Shown in pieces: positions 37,177-49,491 of a stretch of 64,000 nt of DNA (position 1 is the first letter of the stretch; each line of letters begins with the position of its first letter). Source of the DNA: Fasciola hepatica (lineage: Eukaryota > Platyhelminthes > Trematoda > Plagiorchiida > Fasciolidae); contig CANUEZ040000180.1 in assembly GCA_948099385.1 (NCBI GenBank), positions 1,606,001-1,670,000 on the forward strand, written 5' to 3'. Under the pieces are notes generated by a model. It saw nothing but the letters and a program-made list of their open reading frames with translations. It made no database searches and was not told the DNA's origin. Both the position numbers and the translations under genes were made by a program.

Positions 37177-40100
37177 GCCCGTCGTAACAAACGCTGGGAT
37201 GTTGGCTAGGTCACGAGTTCGACAGTCCCAAAGAGGAAAAAGGCAAAATTGTGCTCGAGCACGGTTCTTTACGTAATTATTCATAGATAGAACAGAAATA
37301 CAAGACAAACCTCAACGATTATCGCTCCATGGATTAGAGTCTGCCCAGAGATTAACGCATCAATCAAAATGTCTACGTGGTCAACGTCTACTGTGTGGTT
37401 CAACCAGTGAAGAAAGTGCCGCAATACACATTCACGAGAAATCGTAAGTGTGGAGAAGGAATGGGGTCCGGCTTTGGTTAACATAGTTTCCAGTCGAGTT
37501 GAACTTTCGCTTACACCCGTCCTTCATTCATTACGCGTCAAATGAACGATATCTCTGGAAGTAGACTGTGGCGAATTAATGACTGCCATATGGGGAAGTG
37601 ACCACCGGTGGTGGTATTTGAACTCGTAGCTGCAAAGTTTAAAGTGCTTGCCCATGATCGTTTGACCACAGGTGGTCAAACGTGACCAAAATGGCGGAAA
37701 TGGGATGGTATCCTACGGCTGACATTGGGAAATGCCAGGATTTTCCCTTCGCGTGAAGCATCAAAACTGTTTCATCCAGGCTTGGTAGGTTATCAGTTTT
37801 GTACACCAAATGAGGGTTAGACTTCAGTAGAATCGAGAATGCTATCACTAAAGATGTTCCTCCAGATGAGCCAAAACTACTGTGAGGATAATCTGACTGA
37901 AGATCATGGTGTTATTTTGTTACTGTTAATTCTTTTCTTGGACTCATGAATGATTAGAAGTCACCGGGGTTAGCCAAGGCAAACTAAACCATCCACAATG
38001 ATATTTGTCTAGAAACAAGCCTAATCACATGTATATAATAGAAAGAATTCACTGGGAGTAACAAATGAGAGTTAAATCTCACGTCCGTTTAAAAATGCAC
38101 AGTGAAAGCAGGAAATAATTTCGCGCGGTGATTAAGTGAATCAGCACATCGCATGTGCCCGTCGGCAGTTCACTGGCTAGCCTACCATCTTCCAGGGAGC
38201 TCGTTTATTTATATGTCTGTCATTCTATATTGGCCTTGTGTTGATTCCATCTGTATGACTGTGTCCCCGTGTGCGAATGCACGGCAGATGTGAGGAAGGA
38301 ATCACTTCGAATAAAATGTTTACTCGCCGTGTCGATGTTAGCCATGTACGTATATTGGTTAATTAGGCTTTTCAAACGGGTTCACTCTAGTGCATACAAA
38401 ATAATTCAGAACTAGCTTTGGAAAAATCTTTATTCCTTTGGTTGGAAAAATGACCGATGGTATAAACTACAGACTGCGGATCCTGCTATGAGCTCAGAAC
38501 CTCACAGTCACTGGTCAAATCATGCTTTTGCCCAGGTTTGAGCTGCTGGGGCCTGATGTGGTTTCGCACTCCAAGTCTCAAGGTCATGGCAACTGCCTAT
38601 TCCTGTTAGTGTCGTGGGTCTGTGTGGTTATGGCTATGTCAGTTCCCTTGCATTCAATTGAATGTAAAGAAAACAAGTGTTGGATGTAGCACATCCGCGT
38701 TTGATCAATATGCCGTCCGCTGTCACTTATCTAGAATATCACCCACCAAGACACCGCGCGTGAACACTGATGATGATTCGTATTGGCTGTTTTATAATGC
38801 GATGTCAGGTGAACTTGTCTCTTATTGAATAACCCGCATACGTACTCAATACAACTATTGGTTACCAAGTACAGCTTTCCTCTGGCAGTGCGGTCTTTCC
38901 TTTTGTTGCTCTTACGTGCGTTCGTTTGGGGATAAAACAGGAAGCCTCACTCAGCAAGAGGGTGGAAAATCGTTCCGGTAGTATCAAGTCGAGTCAAGTA
39001 TTTGCTTTATGCACCCCACTGGGTGAATATCCAGCAGTACGTACCTACACTCACAGTAATTGCACAAAATGAACTCAGATTTTACAACAACAACAACAAC
39101 AACATACAAGATGTGGGGCGATTTGGTAATTATGACACTAAATGCCTTCTAAGTTCAGCATCGATATTTGCACGGTTACATAAGAAGCGAGCACGGTGAG
39201 GGAGAACTAGGGACCGGTAGGCAGTTCTACGTACATAAATCAATTAAGGATTTTTACGTGTACAGGATAGGAAGCATACATGTTGAGGTCCTTGTGAAGA
39301 GGATGCTGTAAGCCATTCAAAATTCTCTCGGTGAATCTTTTGCACAGGTTTTGGTGACGGAATATGATGAAGTCTGAGGTATCTCTACGAGGAATACCAG
39401 TCGCTCAAGTGCATGGCACACCTTTTATTGCGGTGAAGTCTGCGGCTTCTAGTTCAGTTACGGCTGAAGCAGTCGTTTCAAGTAAGTCACACTTCCCGAA
39501 AGAAAGCTGTTCTAGTTAAAATAAATTTCTCATGTTCTGACTGCTTGCTTTTTAACGAAAAAGGTCTAAATAAGCCTCAACAGTCAAATACACTTTTTGA
39601 CTCACCCGTGACATCTAACGTAGATTCATTCAATTCTGTTTGATTTTGAGTCACTCCTTCAACCGATATTTGAGGTTCTTGAATATCCCAGCGCTGAGGA
39701 GTTGCTTCTTGACTGCTGATAGTTTTGGGCTGAATCACAGTTTCCTCAGCGACGTCTGATTGCACACAATTTTCGACTTCTTCGGTCTGCGTCGGGAGAT
39801 GTACAGTTGCTTCCCATCCGTCAAGCGAAGGAACTAACAATGTGGAGTTTTGCGATCGCCCGAATAAGCGGCGCGTGTTTCTCTTCAGTCGGTTGCGCGC
39901 GCGTCGCGTCTTGGTGGAACAGCTACACGGAATCACTGTGGTTGGGTCTTGAGATTCCGTTCCGTGACAGTTACCACAAAAGTATGTGACACGACTCGCA
40001 TTGCTTTGGGAATCACAGATGAAAAATCCCACTGTGTTCGGACCAATGCATACATTAGCTTCTTTGGCTGGATTAATGGCCAAGTAATATCCGGTCTCGC

Positions 40101-43100
40101 TTCGGTCAAGCCCCTCGTCTTCCTCGCTTTTCAAGGCGGTCTCGTCTTCCGTTTTAACCAAGCGATCCGGTTCTAGATATGCTGTTGGATTGTCTGCTCT
40201 AACCTGTTCACTGGTTGTATCCAATGCCCCCGCAGTGGCCCTCGTCGAGTTTCGTGCCACCACTGCAATCAGTAGGAGATCGAGGCGTTGACGGCAAATC
40301 ACAGCAGCATCGGCAAAACTCAAACCTTCGAACGAGTCAGAAAACGGAGCCGAATAGATTTCCATACTCACTCCACGTAGATAGTTTACAAGCCAGCATT
40401 CGTCAGCTTGCAATAGGCTGCTCAAACGATTGAGTGATGGCACTGAGGATTGTAGTTCACTTCGACAAAGTGCATCCACTGTCCCAACTGAGCTGGTTGT
40501 TACTCGAACTGCCGGGATGTTTCTTTCACGTTCCAACAAATCGCGTTCTTCACGTTTCTGGAATATGTTGCGCAAAAAGCGCAGACCGGTTCGCCAACCT
40601 TTCTCTCGTGCAATTTGATTCAATGATTTCCGACTTGTGTCTGTCGAGCTTTTGCTCGGATCTCGCCGAGGGGAAGGCATGAGTTCATTTCTGGATAGCT
40701 TTCGACCAGCCACATGAGCTCGTTTGCCTAATTTACGGATGCCCTGTTGTGAGCACATTGAGAAGAGGTTGGTAACTAGGGTGGAAAATCCGGGCGCCAC
40801 ACAACTTTGCGCGAGAAAACCCAATTTAAGTTCGCTGAAACAGATTATCTCATCACCTTGATCCCAATTCCAGTAGGGACTATTCAACAGATGAGCCTGC
40901 AGCAGGGAAAAGATACAAGAGAACATAAAAATGACTGATTTTACGATTTCTGATAGAGGACAATTCCCACTCAACAAAAGCATCGATACTGTAGCGTTTC
41001 TCTCATGGGGCAGATGGAGAGAGAAACCGACGATTTTGTCAACTCATAACAATCAGTCACGAACTACGAACCGAGTGGCCACACAAGTGATGCTCACTGT
41101 CAAAAATCATCATCATCATCATCGTACAGCGTTGAACAGTAGGGCAAGCCCCACTGACCACTGCCTTTCTCACCATGTTGCACGTTGAATTAAAAAGTAT
41201 GAATATACAAGATGGACAGGGAGTGGACCTATATGGGTGGGAAAAGAAAAGAATGCCCTAGTAGCCAACACACGGAATACACAGTCTAACTGTACAAACG
41301 TACACCGATCAAACATTCTGATTCGATAGAAAGTGACAACACGATCTCCACTGTTCGCGGTTCGCAGCCATATCCTTCAGTGTCTCCAGCCAACTGGTGG
41401 ACGGATCTTTTGGACCCCAACCACGAAGACGTGAAGCACCTACTTTTCCTAAGTCTGCTGTACATCTCCTCATTCCTCGCTGCCACGTCATCTGTTGACC
41501 TCCACGTGGTCTCTTCCACTCCCTAGGAGGGGCGGAGAATAGGACACGGTACGGTAGACGTGTGTTTGCCATACGTAACACGTGTCCCAACCAACGAAGT
41601 CTACTAAGTTGGATACGCTGTGACAAAACGTTCTCTGAATTAGTACCCAATACTCGCTTTCTTACCTCATCGTTGCTTACTCGGCTATTCCACCCAATCC
41701 TAGCGATACTACGTAAACATCGATGGTCGAAAACCTCAAGACGACGAATATCTTCTGCACGCAGACTCCAAGTTTCGCAACCATACAACAAAACTGAACG
41801 CACAGTGGCACAGTATACACGACCTTTCAACTTCAGTGAAATATCGGATCGGCGCCACAAGTGCTTCAGTCCAGCGTACGCCGCTCGAGCTTTGGATATC
41901 CGCGTACTCCCCTCTACTACTGTGCTCCCATCCGTCGTCACGCAGCTACCGAGGTAGGTGAAGTGATCGACAACTGCCAGCACCTCCCCGTCGAGCATCA
42001 AGCTCGGAATCGTTGACGTCCAGTCTTGTAACATCATCTTGCACTTTGAAGGTGCAAAACGCATACCGAATGGAGCTACAGCTCTTGCGAGATTATCTAG
42101 TGCACGCTGAGCATGTTCCGTGGATTCGAACAAGCAGACAACGTCGTCTGCGTAATCCAGGTCACATAGCTTTTCACTATCTCCTAGTTCGACGCCTACA
42201 TCCTGAAGATTTTGCAGCGCACTCTCCATTATTTCGTCCATGACGAAGTTAAAAAGGAATGGAGACAAAGGGCATCCCTGCCGAACACCACTGGTCGTTT
42301 CGAACCGACCGGATAGTTCACCGTAAACCCTTACGCGGCCAGAATTATGAGAATACAATGATCTCATTAGGTTCACGAACTTCTGGGGCATACCTTTTCG
42401 ATGAAGAGTACTGAAAAGCGATGTTCGATCAACTGAATCGAAAGCGCCTTTCAGGTCTAAGAAAATCATTATTGTTGGTCGGCGGTGCGTGTGACGCGTT
42501 TCAAGTAGTCGGCGAAGAGTAAAAATCTGGTCGATGCATCCTCGACCTGGGCGGAATCCAGCCTGCTGTTCGCGGACATTCCTCTCACGAGCCGGTGTAA
42601 GACGGTGCAGCAAAATCGAAGCTAATACTTTGGTGACTATCGGGATTAAGCTAATCCCACGATGATTACTGCAGTCATTGCGTATTCCCTTCTTGAAGAT
42701 GGGAACAATCAATGACTCGCTCCATATTAACGGAATACGCTCCGCGTTCCAAATGTCACGGAGCAAGGCGGTAAGTGATTTTATCAACGCCTCACCACCC
42801 AGTTTGAAAAGAACTGGAGGAAGTTCGTCGGGACCTGCCGCTTTCCCCCGCCTTAGTAATCGAATACATGACTCTACTTCTACTTCTGATGGGGGCTCAA
42901 GTGATACCACCCAAGAAGTCACAGTTGTTGACACGGGAGTAACTACACTAGCGTGCGGCCAGCTAAACTGTTCCTTGAAGTACTCGGCCCATCGGTCAAG
43001 CCTTTGCTGTTTGTTATGGATGGGTTCTCCATTCCTACTGCAAATCGCTTCACTGACCTGAGTTCGCCGTCCACTGGTGTCACGAATAAGTTTGAACAGT

Positions 43101-46100
43101 CTTTGACTGTTACCTGAAGCAGCTGCCACTTCCATTTCTTCGGCTACATTGACCCACCAATTTTCGCGATCCTTCTTAAGGCTTCGCGTAACTTGTCTTT
43201 GCAGCTTTCTTCGCATCTTATTCATCTCCTTACGGTTCGAAAGCTGACGCTTTTGCTCCATTATACTCAGCGACTCTTGCGAGATCCAGTGTCTTTGATG
43301 GACAACGGATCCAGGACCACAGGCAAAACCTGCTGCAACGTGCATCGCCTGTTTGATATGAGCCCAATGCTCGTCTACATTACTGTTCTCCGTGGATCCT
43401 AGCTCATGTGCTAACTTCTGCTCATAACGGGTGCAAACGTCTGGATCACACATACGTTGCACGGCTAATCGGGTTTGCGGTTTGCGACGATGGCCATGGA
43501 GCTGGAGAGATAATCGCATTAAAACTAAGGCATGGTCCGACTCTACGTACGTGGACCAGTAAGATCTACAGTTCTGAACAGAACTGCGCCACCGGTAGCT
43601 TACGGCGATATGGTCAATTTGACTAAAAGTACCTGTAGAGTTAGAGCGCCATGTCGCTGTGCGACGCGAGCTGTGTCGGAAATTTGTGCTAGACAAGAAC
43701 AATCGATTGTCTGCACAAAATTGGAGAAGCCTATCCCCGTTATCTGTGCGCTCAGCGGGTAAAGCACAACGCCCACCTAAACAGGCTTCTGACACACTGA
43801 GTTTGCCAACTTGTGCATTGAAGTCACCAGCTAGCACTACAATGTCGGAACCTTTACTGCTGCGAACGAGAGTGGCGAGGGCATCATAGAACTCATCTTT
43901 CTGCAAGTCTGAGCTGCAGTCCGTTGGGGCGTACGCCGAGATCACGAACAAATTGCGTTTAACACAACTATCCTTTCGAACGCCGACTGACCCTTGGAGT
44001 CTCACAGCACATAAACGACTGTTAACAGGGATCCAGTCTAATAGGGCAGCCTCAGCCTTGTCAGTCAAGACAATTCCTACACCACGTTGACCCACAGCTC
44101 TAGCTGCTTCGTCTCCTGAGGTGCGCAGAATATACCTCGATGAGATACCAGGAGCAGTTAGCTGAATTACGTTGCTCGAATCCTGGATACGCGTTTCGCT
44201 TAAGCAGCAAACATCAATCTTCAGAGAGTTCATTGTGAGGGCTAGGCACGCCTGCTGACCGGCCTGCATGAGTGTACGCACGTTGAAGGAGCCGAGATTC
44301 AGAGGCTGACGGGGCTTGAGAAAATGTGAGTTACCAGACAGAGGATTATTCCCGACACTTTTTGACAGTGAATCGTTGCGAGTATCGACCGTGTTATCAA
44401 TGGGAGCATTATGGGTGGATAGATGGGGCAAAGAGGGATGGTTAGGGACAGAAGACAAAGGTTGAATAACAGAGAGGGAACTCTGAGCAGTAGCACACTT
44501 ATCACTACCCACCCCGCTCGATGCAATGGGCAGCGCGGTCCTGATTAGCCTGCGCGACGACCGATGCAGTATGGAATTCTTTGTAGTCGTGCAGTTCATG
44601 GGAGATGTTGGACGGGTACTGCTAGGGTGTCCAGCCACAAAGCAGGAGAACGATTAGGGTCCTCATCCAAAGCCTTTAGTTCTGACAAGAACCTATCCGC
44701 AAGGCAGCGGGATGGCTTAGTGGAAGCCCATTTGCTTGGATCAATTATTCTTCCACTGGTTTTTCCGACTGAGTTGCCAGCTCAAATCAACCCCCAACCT
44801 GGAGGACCAGGAGACTGGACTTCGTCTGACCTCTACCCATTGACCTGTCAGGTATGATTGCATCTCCGGCTTAAGGAAGCCATCCTGTATAGCTCTTTGG
44901 GTCATAGAGGCGCGCAAGCCATCACACCACGTCAAGCACACATTTTATCATAAAATAATCGGCAGATGCTACTAGCTGTGACGAACTAGAGAACGAAACA
45001 AAAAATTGACATGAATCAGTGTATGGGACATCATGTTTTCGACTAGACAATAAGGCCAACGACAAACAAAGAAAAGTGTTGCGCACAGCGCTGAATGCAT
45101 CCGCAGAAACGGCGAAAAATGACGATATTTTCGGTTTCCCTGTTTGAGCACACAGAAAACGAATGAAAGAGCACCAAGGGTCTTGAAAACGCATTGGCTG
45201 AGACGGTGCTAGTAAAGAACCCGTTCTGACTAGCCAGCTCATGCAATCACGGTGAATCACGCGCCGAACGAGTGTTGCTTGTCTGAAACGAGGACACATA
45301 TATGTGACTGATTTAATCACAGACAGTGCAGCATACGGTGGAAACGGCTAGTGGTACCAGTGTCCTTAAACCCACGTGCTTTCTACCACCAAACCGACCG
45401 ACCCATGGGCACGGAAAATCTAGACCCGCTGATCAGATGGCTGACTGAGAAAAATCTCTCACACACGCAGACGAGCATGAACAAGTCACTTCATCCTTAA
45501 GACGAGTGGCGAAAATGATCTAATCACTATATCGGAATGTCCCTCAGATAGATTCAACTCCAGGGTGGGGCACAGACATCCAACTCCGAGTCATTTTTTC
45601 AAGTAATTTGGTTGCATAACGTGCCGATGGTATCGCTGCGATCCGATAATGTGTGCAAACGAAGCTAACGTCGAACGTGATTGAACATTGAGCTCCGTTA
45701 CGAAACACTCGGTTGAATTTAGTCGGCTCTAACTGGTGGGAAAAAGTAGGCCGACCGCAAGACCAAGCGTTTGTCCGAACGTATCCACGACCATCACCCT
45801 GCATGGTTGAACACTGGAACATGTAAATCGCTCACTAGCGCAGTTGTTTCAATCCAATCACACAGTAAACGTGTCCGAGGCTTTTCGTGCCCTGTAAAAG
45901 ATCCGGAGTCGACAGTCAAGACAAGCAAAATGTAGCGTCCTGACCACTGCTGAGGCTGTCGGCATCCACCTAGACAACCCCCCTCTGTGTGCCCAAAAAC
46001 AATTTGTGTGTGCTCTTAAGCTGCCCTGGCCCTCCCTCCACTCTACAACAGGCCATAGACCAGATGAAAACTGACATAATGTGATTATGGTCAAAAAAAT

Positions 46101-49100
46101 CCTGAAATGATTTTAAAGAAAGCAAAAGGAACTGTGATTTCAATTCAAACATCTCACAGAAAGCACTGGTGAGCATAAAAAAGGGTTCTCGTGTATGGAA
46201 TTCAGTGACGCGCGCAAAGGCACACACACCACACGGAAATTCGCATCGACATCAAGCAATATTGTTTTTGCCATCACTGACTGAAATAGAAGATACATTG
46301 CACTTTCTCGACATTAATATGAACAGAAGGAATGATGGAACAATCGCCAGATCTGTTTACCGAAAAGAAACTTGGACAGGCCAGTACTTGCACTTTGACA
46401 GCTATTGTGCCTGTGTGATATAAACGTGGCCTGGTCCGAACACCATTTCAAAGAGCACGACGTATCTGCACAGAAGACATGATTGACAACGAACTACGAC
46501 AGCTGAAAGAAGCCTTGACTGAAAACGCTTATCCCGATGCGTTTATCGAAAGGCACAGCAAGCCTAAAGTCATCAGACAAACGAATTGTTCAGTAGAAAA
46601 ATTACTAGTCACCCTTTGTCTTCCATTCAAAGGTGATGACGTCAATTGCTTGCTCAAACGACGACTTGGATCAGCGCTTGCCCGAACATATTATGCAGCT
46701 GACCTCAGAATTGTTCATCGAACGATTAAGATCCCCACACCCTCGGTGAAACAACGTCCATCTCTGTACACCAAATCGAATCTGATTTACCTTTTTCAGT
46801 GTAGTTGCGGAGCAACCTACGTGGGTCGAACAGAGCGGCAGTAACGTAACCGAGTGATTGAACACATTCCAAATTGAGTACAACGTTTTGTGATGCAATC
46901 AGGGTCAGATCAAAGGCATAATGACAACGTTCGAAACCATAAGATCCTGTCGTCGGCCGTCGCTCGTCATCTTCTGATGACGCAACATCCAGCTGACCGA
47001 AGCACTGCGTTTGGGTCATTTACGTGGCAAAGAATATCAGGCTTTTGAGGTTTGCTGAAGCTATTGCCATACATCGATGGAAACCTATATTGTGTCAACA
47101 GAAACAGCTCTCTGTTAATGTGTCTTTACCATGGTGACGTAACTTGACTATTGTAATTTTCCCTATATTTGTCGAACATAATGGTTTTACATGAACTTAT
47201 ATAAACAGTATCATTCTGCAGTATGCACCATGTTGAGATGCAGCGAAATCGTCCCGGACATAAATCGTGCTATGTTGCAACTCTGGCTTTTCTTTTCAAC
47301 ATCACTGACTGTCCCAAAATACAGATCAATTCCCGATCCCAAAATGAACTCAACAGATCAAAGATTTACCTGAACTCCCGAACAAAATCATCGCCCGAAT
47401 CAGCACACAGATGTATCTCACTCACCTGAGGGTTCTTTCTGGAATGGATGCACTGAAACAGCAGCAACTGGAACAAGTAACGGCTAGTAGCTTCTAGTAA
47501 AAAAGAAAACAGTCCATAGTTCGGAACGGAGTTCACGACGTAGGCCGTAATACTGTAGCAACAGAACGGTGAGAGTATCAAACCGATCGGGCCAACCAAT
47601 CAAGAGCCACAGACCAAAGAACAGAAAACAAAAGGAGACATTTGGACCAGTGGATGGGACTCAGCGAAATCTCAGGCAACCAGTAAGAAAGCCCATGTGA
47701 GGGGCCACCGATCAAGCCGTCAACCGCAGCAATCAGACCAACCGAGCGGAGATAGTAAGCAAAAGAATCAAACTAACAGCCGCAAGCACCTGGCCAGCCG
47801 AGATACTCAGGCTGCCGGAAGATCGGTGTTGCTGCAGCGCGATCTGGATAAAGGACTATATAAACCGTTACATATGTCTTACCAACTTGACGAGTCTGGC
47901 TGCTCAAATATAGGTGTTCCATGCCCGTCTTGCTTTCTTTGGTACAGTTTGACCACCCGCTCCCGGCCGGTTCAGTTTACGGTATGGAATCAGAATTAAT
48001 ACACCCATGATGTTATCACCCGGTGTCGATCGAATGGTAGGTTAACTATCAATTCCCTCGCTGAGTGAACCAAGGGTACGTCGGATCGATAAACAGTACG
48101 TTGGTAGACCTGGACACTGGATCTGAGGTTGAACAATTCTTCCGACTGTCTACCAAAGACCCCGGTTGAATAGATAAAAGGGTGCCCAGCTGCTGGATTT
48201 TATGATACCTAGGGTGATATGAATTAAAAACCTGCCCCTTGAATCTTGAACCAAAAAACATCCTGTCAAAGTTTGAGTTTTTTTAACCTGCTAGTTAGGA
48301 ACCCTGAAAGTGACTAACAACTCAAGGTTTGATAATCTGTGCAAGTGCCTGACCCAATTATGCTGACTTACTTTGTTCTCCGTGTGTAACAATTGGACAA
48401 TGACACGCACGTGGCTCGCATAATTCTTCACAGCGATAACGCGCATGATATTGGCCGCATCTTTCTGGTGAGAGTCGGAGGCAGTGGATGAAGCCAAAAT
48501 AAGACACGCGTCCGCTTCTACCATCCGGACGCGTTGCAAGTCTCCATGATCCATGACTGTGCCCTGCCAAGTTGGACCACGGACGGAAGGGAAGGAGAGT
48601 AGAAGATAAAATTGAAACGCTGTCATGTGATTTGTTAAACATTTCGCTAAATAACGATTATATGAGCAGACTGGGTTTTATCCGCCTACCAAGACCGTTT
48701 TAGGACTTCCTTTTTCCGGATGTTCAAGTAGGTGTTTCGGTGTAAGATTAGTTACTGAAACAAGTCTGACTCAGGCCTTGTCCTGGTTAACAAAATAGTT
48801 CACCCCGTGAACTTTATTCGGCGAGTCACGTGATAAAACACACGCCGGTTCCGATTCCACGTGAGAATGCGCGTCATGTAATCGAGCAACGGGCTCGTGG
48901 ATAATGCACCAGCGGAATCTATCACAACCAAATCTGTCTTTGAAGCCAAATAAGACAGTAAATGTGCTTAAACAAAACGAGAAGTTCACACAAACAACAG
49001 ATGATAATAGAAATGGAATAAGTGGTTGCGACTCACCCAAGAAACTGATGGGAAAAATAAAAAGAAGTCTATCAAACAAAAATCATTCGGAATCAGAGAT

Positions 49101-49394
49101 CGATTTACGGTGGGGGCCAAATGGGTGGATTTGAACCGTGGGACACAAACTGCACTTTGCACAAAACATCGAATGTGAATCAGCAGTAAGTGGGAAGTTT
49201 ATCATAAATTTGTTTGCTGACAGTTTTCCGTAGCTACTGGTATGCAGTTACTCGGTGAACTTTGCGGATTGCGTACGTCAAGAAATGTACAGTATTTGAA
49301 AAAGAATTCATATTCAAGTTGTTGCTTGAATTCCGAGAACCGACGAGTTCGCTAAATGAAATCAACGCTCTTCTCCGAATTGAGAATCCTTTGA

Positions 49395-49491
<97 letters not shown>

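Larger units (their letters stand above)
36756..39605 (-). other. slo intron 3
   Basis: 2850 nt with GT-AG ends. It holds a (CTA)n/(AAT)n compound microsatellite (37115-37174), a (CAA)n run (39083-39103) and a perfect 11-bp hairpin CGTTTGACCAC/GTGGTCAAACG at 37659-37682. No additional exon was recognised. Confidence 0.8.

Noticed and set aside
37600..37685. tRNA-like or SINE-like sequence on the minus strand in slo intron 3
   Set aside because: A box-B-like GAGTTCAAATACC and an anticodon-like stem are visible, but the T arm does not pair. Only the short hairpin at 37659-37682 is certain.
44922..45320. 132-codon minus-strand ORF upstream of the LINE
   Set aside because: It spans the LINE 5' boundary, has no recognisable domain and shows no splice link to slo exons.
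48904..49134. Plus-strand ORF rich in Asn/Lys/Ser within slo intron 1
   Set aside because: It is on the strand opposite to slo, matches no family, and shows no splice sites that would join it to anything.
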